Below are positions 53,101 to 61,086 of a stretch of 64,000 bases of DNA, one piece after another. Made by a program: the position numbers and the translations under genes. Location: assembly GCF_036898465.1 (NCBI RefSeq), contig NZ_JARUMJ010000001.1, positions 1,054,001 to 1,118,000 of the forward strand. Reading direction: 5' to 3'. Each line of letters starts with the position of its first letter. The stretch's first letter is position 1. The stretch comes from Streptomyces sp. B21-105 (GTDB lineage Bacteria > Actinomycetota > Actinomycetes > Streptomycetales > Streptomycetaceae). Under the pieces are notes generated by a model, which had not been told where the DNA came from, ran no database searches, and was given only the letters and a program-made list of their open reading frames with translations.

Positions 53101-54643
53101 CACGACCGCGCAGAAGGCTCTGCTCGCGAGCCAGGAAGAATGGAACAAAGTCCCCGAACAGGTACGAGGTCTGGCCATGGCCCACAGTCGCGATGGACGG
53201 GCCGGTGACCCCGTTCAACGCGACGCCATTCTGCGCGCCCTCACCGCCAAGATCGACTCCTGCGACGTGGCCCTTCAGCGACTGCGGGATCAGTCGAGCC
53301 GTCTTGCGGAACGCTCCAAGCACCTCACCTCGGCAGTCTCGCTGAACGACGAAGACGCCGCAGCCTGGACGCCGACCACCGTTACTGAGGCCCGCGAGCT
53401 GGAGGCCCGGGCCACGGGCGAACTCGACACGGCTCAGGACAAGGAACGTCTTGCCGCCGCAGCCTTCAACACCGCCCGCCGCGATCAGGCCAGTTCCACC
53501 AAGGAGCTTGCGGCATTCGACCGTATCCTCCCGGTGCTGGAAACCGCTGTCCATGGCCTAACCGTTCCTCCGGACCGGGAGCCCTACGACGGCACTGCGG
53601 AAGCAGCCGCATTCGCCGCTCGACAGGTGACAGCCGCACACACCACGTGCCGGGACGCAGCCCGCCAGGCAGAGCGAAGCCTGGAAGGAAGCGTCAGCCG
53701 GCTCAAAGAAGTACCCGCCGATGTCCGATTCGAAGGACTCGACATCCCGCTGCGTACGCAGATCTCCGCCCTGGACAGCCGCCACATCCCAGCAATGGCT
53801 GCCACCTGGACCGATGCACTGACCTCTCGCATCGCAGCCCTGAACTCAGATCTCGAAGGTATGGCCAAGGCCCGCGAGGCCCTCGCCTCACAACTCAGCG
53901 GCCACGTCACCGACCTTTTGCAGCGCCTCGACCAGGCCAGTCGCTTCTCCGCCTTCCCTGAGGGGGACGCTCCCTGGTCCGGACAGAAATTCCTCAACAT
54001 CCGCTACAAGAAACCGGATCTCACTGCCCTAGCCGCCCAGATGCACGAATCCGTCGATGCACTGGCCGGCAATCAACGCACTCGCAAGCTCAAGGGCATC
54101 GATGTCGTCATGCGCTGCCTCGTAGCAGCCGTCCCCCGCGGATTCACCGCCGAGGTCATGAAGCCCAACGCCTCCCAACGCCTGGACCGCGTCCCCGTCG
54201 AGGAAATGAGCCGCGTCTTCTCCGGTGGCCAGGAACTGACCGGGGCCATCCTCCTGTACTGCGCACTCGCCGCACTCCGTACTTCACCCGGACCTCGCAG
54301 CCGCACCCGCAACGGCGGACTGCTCCTGCTCGACAACCCCATCGGCCGGGCCAACGCCGGGTACCTCGTCGACATCCAGATGGAGATGGCCGCCGCCCTC
54401 GGAATCCAGCTGATCTACACCACCGGACTGAGTGACGAGGACGTCATCTCGCGGTTCCCCATGCGCATCCAGCTCCGCAACGACGCCGAGGCCCGAAGCG
54501 GCCTCTCCCTCATCCGGCTCGACGAACGGGTACGCAACGCTCTCATCCCCGCCCCCCGTATCACTCCAGACCAAGACGTCCCCGAACCCGTCGGTGTCCT
54601 CACCTCTGCCCGGCTGTACAGGAAGCAGGGCGACGCTAAATGA
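50186..54643 (+). CDS. jetC: JetC-like SMC ATPase of a Wadjet-type system
   Basis: A 1,485-residue SMC/MukB-like protein: N-terminal half-ATPase, two very long coiled coils (about 240-600 and 780-1,200) around a hinge (about 615-760, LLPAAEEVRDLCGQLSDHGI) and the C-terminal half-ATPase. P-loop is LQNGGGKGVLLTG (56-68): the usual Ser/Thr after Lys is Gly. Signature FSGGQELTGAILLYCALAAL (about 1346-1365); Walker B LLLLDNPIGRAN (about 1380-1391) has Asn at the usual Glu position. Would compact and extrude foreign circular DNA with JetA/JetB for cleavage by JetD. Intact frame, but its partners are disrupted. Confidence 0.75.
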   Translation: MYELNRILLRNFGPRDARYEDVPLDFSGAGAEVETASLIPDAGHVAQRPAPASLVMLQNGGGKGVLLTGITCTTIPYRHSDLESLRNFTVSMAQPSHVVLEWADARTGRLLVTAQVLAPEHDGKLHRCFYSFHPSAALDADRLPFHRQGHWTPYEDYCTELRDWEKRVEALELHIVEGQEKWEKHQRGLGLQPELFDVQRRMNAKESDAAAAFTTNTADAFVEWLLRKATDDDRYTELGTAFHGYAAAHDERALWERERQFAVEMQHACEDVAGLHDTLNRHAGAAKNAEKDLVHLTSAIRARHTALTATEAERNTTLKDTHRALEAAKRTSELAHSRVQHVQACSHTLELDEITAQEQETQKNRQQAQDERTAWASVPIALRHTQALDNNNRAQRALVQAELTAAPFVQALDAAAAALRAGYTRAEKEARDTIRTHKDTTAETQKQIEQWRTRSNKLLTAAGAAQEETRTLQKQTDAFALRLNAAREHDLLAPQESAADAAARTQDHAHHSKQLLREADQARKSVRTERDRAHTALAEQQALAWSARAAATAADEESSQLRAQAVAIRSNPLCAELLEANSDELGAGDALRWLGDHAGALHQLAERRTGGLETALTRKHIDLQNDQDLLSLLDTSEGLLPAAEEVRDLCGQLSDHGIHAVPGWQWMRDNVPTTERQQVISTHPDLVGGIIVGGLDGLDTAQSIVVHLRPLPSAAVTVGTGERMLSTHAASDGGRFVVEPTPALHDEEAAAHERAAVDARITEVTRELNLLGQRITAVRDLLRQIANWRDACGMRTVSDLLGQLELLETSAEEAETALAAARTAAGEQETALEVAEDECERRTEGLKAAQRIAEDLARLAEEETAADLARARIKALAGERVARTNELELLAGQIDQAGEEILYLARAIESAEQAADRYARAREEITSTSQAQQAHDASNATLLPLPSLQHRYLQAQDELRGVEVGEDQQVRATTAQKALLASQEEWNKVPEQVRGLAMAHSRDGRAGDPVQRDAILRALTAKIDSCDVALQRLRDQSSRLAERSKHLTSAVSLNDEDAAAWTPTTVTEARELEARATGELDTAQDKERLAAAAFNTARRDQASSTKELAAFDRILPVLETAVHGLTVPPDREPYDGTAEAAAFAARQVTAAHTTCRDAARQAERSLEGSVSRLKEVPADVRFEGLDIPLRTQISALDSRHIPAMAATWTDALTSRIAALNSDLEGMAKAREALASQLSGHVTDLLQRLDQASRFSAFPEGDAPWSGQKFLNIRYKKPDLTALAAQMHESVDALAGNQRTRKLKGIDVVMRCLVAAVPRGFTAEVMKPNASQRLDRVPVEEMSRVFSGGQELTGAILLYCALAALRTSPGPRSRTRNGGLLLLDNPIGRANAGYLVDIQMEMAAALGIQLIYTTGLSDEDVISRFPMRIQLRNDAEARSGLSLIRLDERVRNALIPAPRITPDQDVPEPVGVLTSARLYRKQGDAK

Positions 54644-55701
54644 CCTCCCCCACGGGACAACTCCAAGTGCCGCTCTCCCCCGCAGCAGCACAACTCAGCG
54701 CCGCGCTCCAGGCCCGCACCGACCGCGTCACGGTCGGCCGAGCCACCCTCATCGAGGCATTCCGCGACGCTCTACCGGGCGCCGCCAGCGGCGAGAACGC
54801 ACGCAGCACGCTCGCCACACTCCTGTACGAAATCGCCGAACACGGCATCATCGCCCTGCCCACCTCCCCCACCAAATGGGACGCCGGCCGCCCGGCCCTT
54901 CCGGAACAGGTCCGGATCCCCACCGCGCCGCCAGCGAAATCCTCTACCCCACGCCAGCATGTGTCATGGCGGCCAGAGCTCAACTGGGCCTACGGCACTC
55001 GGTTGACCGCGTCCCAAACCGAAGACCTCCTCGCCTGCAACCGCTGGTTCCGGGATACCCACAATCAACCAGCCCGCCGCGCTCCCCTCCCCCTACGCGA
55101 GCGCTCACACGAGATCTTCCGCTACGAAAAGCGCCTCGACACCCTGATCACCGGAGCACTCTTCGCCCCCGGCAGACTGACCCTCGAACAGCTCTCCACC
55201 TACCGCGAACCGCCACCGCTGGCCCACCGCAGGCTCGGCGACGGCGACACCATGCTCGTAGTGGAAAACAGCGACACCTACGCCACCTTGCACAACCTGC
55301 TCAAGGCCGCCCCCGGCCCCATCGGATACATCGCCTTCGGCTCCGGAAGAGCCTTCGAAGCATCCGTAGAAAACATCGCTGAGCTCCCTGGCATCCACCG
55401 CATCGTCTATTACGGCGACCTCGACGCCGAAGGCATCGCCATCCCAGCCAGAGCCTCAATCAACGGCGTCCAGCACGGACTGCCACCTATCGAACCGGCG
55501 ACGGGGCTGTACCGCCTGTTGCTGGGCCGCGAACCCAACGCCGGCGACATCATCGCCAGCGACCGGGCCCACAGCCTGACGGCATGGCTCCCCGAGGAAC
55601 TCCGGGAGGCAGCGCACGTCCTGCTGACCAAAGGGCAACGCATCGCGCAGGAAGCAACCAACCGGAACGAACTCAGTCTCGATCCAGACTGGCGATGGTG
55701 A
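54640..55701 (+). CDS. jetD: JetD-like Toprim nuclease (DUF2220)
   Basis: A 353-residue protein coupled to jetC by ATGA. N-terminal winged-helix-like region (ARSTLATLLYEIAEHGIIAL), DUF3322-like middle, and a C-terminal Toprim/DUF2220 domain: LVVENSDTYATLHNLL with the conserved Glu near 207, GYIAFGSGRAF, and YYGDLDAEGIAI (about 256-267) with the Toprim DxD. This is the topoisomerase VI-like subunit that cuts DNA in Wadjet systems. Ends SLDPDWRW. Intact. Confidence 0.8.
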   Translation: MTSPTGQLQVPLSPAAAQLSAALQARTDRVTVGRATLIEAFRDALPGAASGENARSTLATLLYEIAEHGIIALPTSPTKWDAGRPALPEQVRIPTAPPAKSSTPRQHVSWRPELNWAYGTRLTASQTEDLLACNRWFRDTHNQPARRAPLPLRERSHEIFRYEKRLDTLITGALFAPGRLTLEQLSTYREPPPLAHRRLGDGDTMLVVENSDTYATLHNLLKAAPGPIGYIAFGSGRAFEASVENIAELPGIHRIVYYGDLDAEGIAIPARASINGVQHGLPPIEPATGLYRLLLGREPNAGDIIASDRAHSLTAWLPEELREAAHVLLTKGQRIAQEATNRNELSLDPDWRW

Positions 55702-55757
55702 GCCTCCCCTTCGGCAATTGTTCGCCGTGACTCTCGCTGGCGGGGCTTAGCATGGGC

Positions 55758-55800
55758 CTGCCTCCTTGCGCAGGGGCCGTCCTACGGACTGGGGAGGCAG
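55758..55800. terminator. Hairpin between convergent genes
   Basis: CTGCCTCC (55758-55765) and GGAGGCAG (55793-55800) form an 8-bp stem; a smaller GTCC-TAC-GGAC hairpin lies inside. It sits in the 102-nt gap between jetD and the PIN-like gene, so it probably terminates both transcripts. Confidence 0.45.
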
Positions 55801-55803
55801 TTG

Positions 55804-56409
55804 CTAGGTGGTGTGCGCGGTAGCTTCGTCGTCGCCCTGACCAGGTAAAAGTTCAGCGAGCGACCATGGGAGGACGGTGAGGTCGGCGACGGACTGGGGA
55901 AGCCGCGGATAGCGGTTCAGCTGGCGCATCTTCTGCATCAGGGCGAAGCCGTCCTCCGCCGCGACGAATCCCGCTTTCACGGCAAGCTGCATCACGTCGA
56001 GCGTCTCCGCCGTCATGATGCCCTGCCCAATTGCATACTCAAGAGCGGATTTATCGTCCGATATCCACCATGCACCGGAGAACTGGGGCCAGCGTTGGAT
56101 GATGTGGCAGGTCTCGGCCTCGCCGAGGTGCTGCAGGTACCGGTCGGCTTGGCCGCCGAACACAGCTGTGCGAAGGTGCCCGACGTTCTCAACGTCATCC
56201 GGAGCCGTTACTCGGATTGCTTCGCCGAGCCAGCCCTGTTCTCTCAGGTCGTGAAGAGCGGGCAGCTGTTCGGCCGATTTGCGGGCCTCCCGCGACACAG
56301 CCGCGGTCCACTTGCCGCGGCCTGCCAGGACCGCGCGAAGCAGATCGAGGCGTTCAACGGCGGCGAAGTTGCACAGCACGGTGTTGTCCGGGAACAGGAA
56401 GTCGCTCAT
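55804..56409 (-). CDS. PIN-like domain protein
   Basis: A 201-residue protein with a PIN-type (VapC-like) metal site: D8 in FPDNTVLCNFA, E97/E99 in LGEAETCHII, D118/D119 in WWISDDKSALEYA. PIN proteins of this kind are usually RNases. It overlaps the upstream HTH-metallopeptidase gene by 4 nt, giving a two-gene toxin/regulator pair lying between two defence systems. Predicted to be an RNA-cleaving effector released by the protease partner; that mechanism is inference. Confidence 0.65.
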   Translation of the reverse strand: MSDFLFPDNTVLCNFAAVERLDLLRAVLAGRGKWTAAVSREARKSAEQLPALHDLREQGWLGEAIRVTAPDDVENVGHLRTAVFGGQADRYLQHLGEAETCHIIQRWPQFSGAWWISDDKSALEYAIGQGIMTAETLDVMQLAVKAGFVAAEDGFALMQKMRQLNRYPRLPQSVADLTVLPWSLAELLPGQGDDEATAHTT

Positions 56410-57533
56410 GCTGTACCGCCGTTGTCCTGTCCGGACGCTAACTGGTCTCTGAGCTCGTCGACATCAACGCCGAGTAGCGACGCGTACGGACGCAAGGTCG
56501 CCTTGCCGGCCTCGTAGGCAGCGCGCGTGTCGCGTACAAGAAGTCCGGGGAGCCTTTTCTCCTGCGAGGCCGCGACTTGCCGGTCGAGTACTTCCACGCG
56601 GTCAGCGACGACTGCGGCCTCGCGCACGGTCATGCGCTTGTAGTAGTCGCAGGCGCCGGCGTCGATCACACGAAGCGTGAGCAGTCTGTAGGCCAGGGTC
56701 GCAGGGCTGACCATGAAGTCGCAGCAGAGCGCGGCAAAGCTTTCCCGGGTCAATTTCACTGCACCGACTGCTTCGCGCAGCGTTTGCTCGGGCAAGAGGA
56801 AGACGGAAGCGAAGGCGTTGGCTCGCTGCTCGCTCGGGTCGATCTTCTGGGCCCGTTCGAAGATATCGCGATCGAGGTGGACGTCCTGGTCGTCGTCGGC
56901 GAGAAGGTGCCCGAGTTCGTGCGCGAGAGTGAAGCGCTGACGTGCCGGGTTAGATGTCGTGGTCAGGAGGATGAGCTTGGCACCTTGACCCGTGGCAGCG
57001 AGGCCGTCAAAGCCGTCGCCCAGCGGCTCGACAGCCACATCGGCCCCGAAGACCGCCTCGATCAGTTCCGGCAAGCCGCCCTGGAGCACCAATCGTCCCT
57101 GGAGCTCCACCGCCCTCCGAGCTGATTTCGCCAGTGCCTCTCCCTGGGCAGCGTAGGTACTGCCAGCAGGCGCTGCCGGGGAGACGGGCCGCCAGGGCTG
57201 CGTATAGCCGAGCTTGTCCAGGTCGGCGCGTCGGGCAACGTAGTCCCGGGCGGCTGCCAGTGCCTCGGCCGCCTTTCCAGTGGTCGTTCTCGCTGCCACG
57301 GCCAGTGGGGGCTCGGCTCCGGTGAGCAGCCAGTCCATGGAGACGTGGAATTCATCGGCAATGACCGCGAGATCAACAGTTGAGAAGGGGCTCGTGCCGC
57401 TGAGGCACTCACGGAACTGCTCGGCGTCGAGGTCGGCCTGGTCGGCGAAATCGTGGAGGCTCAAGCCCGACTGGTCGATCAGGCTTCTCACGCGATCGGA
57501 GATGCTGGACACCCGTGGACAGTAGTCCGCCAT
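56406..57533 (-). CDS. HTH-type ImmA/IrrE metallopeptidase
   Basis: About 375 residues from ATG 57533 (TTG 57548 and GTG 57512 are alternatives). N-terminal XRE-type HTH (SLIDQSGLSLHDFADQADLD, VDLAVIADEFHVSMDWLLTG), then a ImmA/IrrE domain with zinc motif HELGH (about 205-209, TLAHELGHLLADD) and Glu in SEQRANAFAS (about 235). Such proteins bind DNA and cleave a repressor or antitoxin on stress. Likely autoregulates the pair and could affect the divergent DISARM promoter 140 nt away. Confidence 0.75.
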   Translation of the reverse strand: MADYCPRVSSISDRVRSLIDQSGLSLHDFADQADLDAEQFRECLSGTSPFSTVDLAVIADEFHVSMDWLLTGAEPPLAVAARTTTGKAAEALAAARDYVARRADLDKLGYTQPWRPVSPAAPAGSTYAAQGEALAKSARRAVELQGRLVLQGGLPELIEAVFGADVAVEPLGDGFDGLAATGQGAKLILLTTTSNPARQRFTLAHELGHLLADDDQDVHLDRDIFERAQKIDPSEQRANAFASVFLLPEQTLREAVGAVKLTRESFAALCCDFMVSPATLAYRLLTLRVIDAGACDYYKRMTVREAAVVADRVEVLDRQVAASQEKRLPGLLVRDTRAAYEAGKATLRPYASLLGVDVDELRDQLASGQDNGGTA

Positions 57534-57672
57534 CTGCCCAGTTCTCAAGGCGCATGGCAGACGATCCCCAGGTGTCGAACCTGTACTGCTCTCCAGCCAG
57601 AGACACCAGCTTCAACTGGAGGATCGCATCACCATTGACCCGAGATCGAGCGGAGTCCGGTCCCAGGAGCCC

Positions 57673-60600
57673 GTGGCTGCCAACGCCTCCCGGGACAGTC
57701 TGTTAGGGCACTCCTGCACCCGGCTGACCAGCGCTGTCAGCGAGTTCGCGCGACTCGAAGCAGGCCGCGCCCAAGGTCGTAGATACTGGTGCTTTCGTGA
57801 TCCTCCAGCGCCTCGTGGCGGCGCGAAGCGCATAGGGGATCTCAGTCCGGCAATGACGGCATCAGTGAAGGAGTCCGCCCAGGTGGCGACCGCTACGGAG
57901 CATCCGCAGGGATCAGCGAGCAGTACCGCGAGCGCGACTGCCCTTCCACCGGTCCCGGAGCCCGGGCAGGTCGTCAAGGTCCGGGGCTCGACCTGGGCCG
58001 TGTCTGATGTCCGTAAGCAGGGGCTTCCACGTAGCCCCGCAGATGAGGGCGTGCCGGGCCTTGCCCATGTGGTCAGCCTGCAGTCGCTGGACGAGGACCG
58101 GCTCGGGCAGGAGCTGACGGTGGTCTGGGAGCTGGAGGTCGGGCACACCGTCGCGCCGGACCAGGGGCTGCCGGAGACCGTGCGGGCGGAAGCGTTCGAC
58201 GATCCGAACACGCTCGCCGCGTTCGTGGACGCAGTCCGCTGGGGTGCGGTCACCTCGGCGGACGCGAACTCCTATCAGGCACCCTTCCGCAGCGGCGCGA
58301 ATGTGGAGGCGTACCAGCTGGTGCCGCTGAGCCGGGCCCTGCAGTCGTCGCGTACGAACCTGCTGCTCGCGGACGATGTCGGCCTGGGCAAGACCATCGA
58401 GGCCGGGCTCGTCGTGCAGGAACTGCTGCTGCGGCACCGTGCGCGGTCCGTGGTGATCGTCTGCCCGCCGAGTCTGTCGTTGAAGTGGCAGGACGAGATG
58501 CGGGAGAAGTTCGGCCTCGACTTCGTGATCGTCAACAGTGAGCTGATGGCGAAGGTGCGGCGGAGCCACGGGCTGAACGCCAACCCGTTCCGGCTCTTCC
58601 CACGCGTGATCGTGAGCATGGCGTGGCTGCCGTCACTGCGGGCGCAACGCCTGCTGCGCGACGTTCTGGCCGATGTACGCAGCGCGGGCACGGCCAAGCG
58701 CTACGCGTTCGACGTGCTGGTGGTCGACGAGGCGCACCATGTGGCGCCGGCCAGCCCGACGACGGCGCCAGGGCAGCGCGGCTACGCGGTGGACAGCAAG
58801 CGGACCACCGCAACGATGAAGCTTGCGGAGGCGTGCGAGCACCGGCTGTTCTTGAGCGCGACGCCGCACAACGGCTACTCGGAGTCGTTCACCGCCCTGT
58901 TGGAAATGATCGACAGCCGCCGGTTCACACGCGGTGCGGACATTGATGAGCGTGCCCTCAAGGAGGTGATGGTGCGGTGGCTGAAAACCGACCTCCCAGG
59001 CAAAGGGTTCAAAACCCGGGAGCTGAAGACTCTCCCCTTCGCCCCGTCGGAGGAGGAGCAGCAGCAGTTCGCGCGACTAGAACGGTTGCTGGCGGAAAGC
59101 GCCCGGGCGAACGGTAAGAGATCGGGCGGCGACATCGTCGCGATGCTGTTGAAGAAGCGCTTCCTGTCCAGCCCGTGGTCGTTCGCCCGCACCCTTGAGC
59201 TTTATGAGGGCGCGGATGGCGGTGACCGCCAGCTGCGGGTGGACGACGAAGACGAGTACTACACGGAGGTGCTGGGCAGCGGTCAGTCGGACGAGGAGGA
59301 GGGTGCTGCCGAGCACCCCGAGTTCACTGCGCTGCGTCACTCCAAGGGCTCGGACCCTCTGGTCGCGGCCACCCGTAGCGAGATCGCCTCACTCATCGAG
59401 TGGGGGCGCAGGTACGAACACAAGCCGGACTCGCGGCTGGAAGAACTGCTGACCTTCCTCAACGCCGTCTGCCGGCCGGACGGCACCCACTGGACCAACG
59501 AACGCGTCGTGGTGTTCACGGAGTACGCGGCCACCCTTGAATGGATCGACCGCGTCCTGCGGCAGCGCGGCTACAAGGACGTGCTGGAGGTCATCCAGGG
59601 TTCGACCCCGACCGAGGAGCGGGAGAAGATCCGCGCCCGTTTCACCGAGAGCCCGGACAAGCACCCGGTCCGCGTTTTGCTCGCCACCGACTCCGCCGGC
59701 GAGGGCATCGACCTGCAGACCCACTGCCATCGCCTGGTCAACTTCGACATTCCCTTCAATCCGTCCCGTCTGGAGCAGCGCATCGGCCGGATCGACCGGT
59801 ACGGACAGACGGAGGTCCCGAAGATCTTCCACTTCGTACCAGTCTCCGGCTCCACGACATACGACGCGGACATGAAGTTCATGGGGATCATCGCGACCAA
59901 GGTCGGGCGGGCCACCGAGGACCTCGGCAAGGTCAACCAGGTCATCGACGCCGAAGTGCAGGAGCACTTCGCTCCCACTCGTACGGCGCGCAAGTCCCGG
60001 CTGACGGCCCCGGACGACGGCAACGAGGTGATCACCCGCGTGCTGGCCGGCGGGATGGAGCTGAACCGCCAGCTCACCCGGCTGTCGGAGACGTACAACG
60101 AGCACAAGGCCGCCATGCATCTCACGCCCGCCAACGCCCGCCGGGTAGTGGACACCGCCCTTACCCTCACCTCCCAGCCCCCGCTCGTCGAGATTGGCGA
60201 CGACCGCACCGAGGCACAGGTCTTCGAGATTCCGAACCTCGGCCGCTCCTGGCAGCCGGCCTTGCGTGGCCTGGACACCCGCCTGGAGCCGGGTGTCCCG
60301 CGCCCTATCACCTTTGACGACCAGGCGGCCCAGAAGCGCACCGACCTCGTCCATATCCACCTCGGGCACGCCCTCATGCAGCGCGCCACCCGCACCTTGC
60401 GCTCCGCGCTGTTCAGCACGGACTCCCCCGTACACCGGGTCACCGCCGTCATCGCCCCCGGCCTCCCCGAATCCTGTGTCGCCGCCGTCTCCCGGCTCGT
60501 CCTGGTCGGACGCGGCGGGCTGCGCCTGCACGAGGAGGTGTTCCTCACTGGCGTCCGGCTGCGTGGTCAGGCCCTTGCCGAGTCCAAGGTCGAGCAGGTC

Positions 60601-61086
60601 CTCGACGAGACCCTCGACTCCGCTGATCTGTTCCTCGCCGATGAGAAGGTGCGTGCTCATCTCGCCGAGCAATGGAACGACAACGGTTCCCGGCTGCGTA
60701 CACGCCTGCTGACCGCAATGGACCGCAAGAGCGCCAGCCGTCAGGAGAAGGTCACCGAGGCGCTCACCCAGCGCCGGGACTCCGATATCAAGCGCGCCCA
60801 CGAGATCTTCGGCGCCTTCCGGCTCAACCTGCGCGAGTCCCGTGACCGCCTGGAGCAGGCCATCCGTGCCGAGGAAGAGCTGCTGTTCACCGACGACCAG
60901 CAGAAGCAGCGCCGCCGGGACCTGCACCACATGAACGAGCGCCTGGACAGCCTGGACGACGAGGAAGCGCGCGAGATCGCCTCGATCCAGGAGCGCTACA
61001 GCGACATCAGACCCTACGTATCCGCCGCCGCGGTCGTGTTCGCCCTCACTCCCGAAGACGCGAAGAACGGAATGGTCAAGGCATGA
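57673..61086 (+). CDS. drmD: DISARM SNF2-like helicase DrmD
   Basis: A 1,137-residue SNF2 helicase (ATG 57853 would shorten it by 60 residues; GTG 57673 has AGGAG only 3 nt upstream). Walker A ADDVGLGKTIEAGL (about 233-246), DEAH box LVVDEAHHV (about 348-356), LFLSATPHNGY, helicase motif V/VI DSAGEGIDLQ and QRIGRIDRYGQ (about 703-713), C-terminal helical region. Followed by an ATGA-coupled N6-adenine methylase, the drmD-drmMI order of class 1 DISARM. It would act on incoming phage DNA with DrmA/DrmB, whose genes should follow outside the window. Confidence 0.75.
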   Translation: MAANASRDSLLGHSCTRLTSAVSEFARLEAGRAQGRRYWCFRDPPAPRGGAKRIGDLSPAMTASVKESAQVATATEHPQGSASSTASATALPPVPEPGQVVKVRGSTWAVSDVRKQGLPRSPADEGVPGLAHVVSLQSLDEDRLGQELTVVWELEVGHTVAPDQGLPETVRAEAFDDPNTLAAFVDAVRWGAVTSADANSYQAPFRSGANVEAYQLVPLSRALQSSRTNLLLADDVGLGKTIEAGLVVQELLLRHRARSVVIVCPPSLSLKWQDEMREKFGLDFVIVNSELMAKVRRSHGLNANPFRLFPRVIVSMAWLPSLRAQRLLRDVLADVRSAGTAKRYAFDVLVVDEAHHVAPASPTTAPGQRGYAVDSKRTTATMKLAEACEHRLFLSATPHNGYSESFTALLEMIDSRRFTRGADIDERALKEVMVRWLKTDLPGKGFKTRELKTLPFAPSEEEQQQFARLERLLAESARANGKRSGGDIVAMLLKKRFLSSPWSFARTLELYEGADGGDRQLRVDDEDEYYTEVLGSGQSDEEEGAAEHPEFTALRHSKGSDPLVAATRSEIASLIEWGRRYEHKPDSRLEELLTFLNAVCRPDGTHWTNERVVVFTEYAATLEWIDRVLRQRGYKDVLEVIQGSTPTEEREKIRARFTESPDKHPVRVLLATDSAGEGIDLQTHCHRLVNFDIPFNPSRLEQRIGRIDRYGQTEVPKIFHFVPVSGSTTYDADMKFMGIIATKVGRATEDLGKVNQVIDAEVQEHFAPTRTARKSRLTAPDDGNEVITRVLAGGMELNRQLTRLSETYNEHKAAMHLTPANARRVVDTALTLTSQPPLVEIGDDRTEAQVFEIPNLGRSWQPALRGLDTRLEPGVPRPITFDDQAAQKRTDLVHIHLGHALMQRATRTLRSALFSTDSPVHRVTAVIAPGLPESCVAAVSRLVLVGRGGLRLHEEVFLTGVRLRGQALAESKVEQVLDETLDSADLFLADEKVRAHLAEQWNDNGSRLRTRLLTAMDRKSASRQEKVTEALTQRRDSDIKRAHEIFGAFRLNLRESRDRLEQAIRAEEELLFTDDQQKQRRRDLHHMNERLDSLDDEEAREIASIQERYSDIRPYVSAAAVVFALTPEDAKNGMVKA

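Noticed and set aside
59389..60930. 513-codon minus-strand frame within drmD
   Set aside because: Antisense shadow; drmD motifs on the plus strand cover the region.
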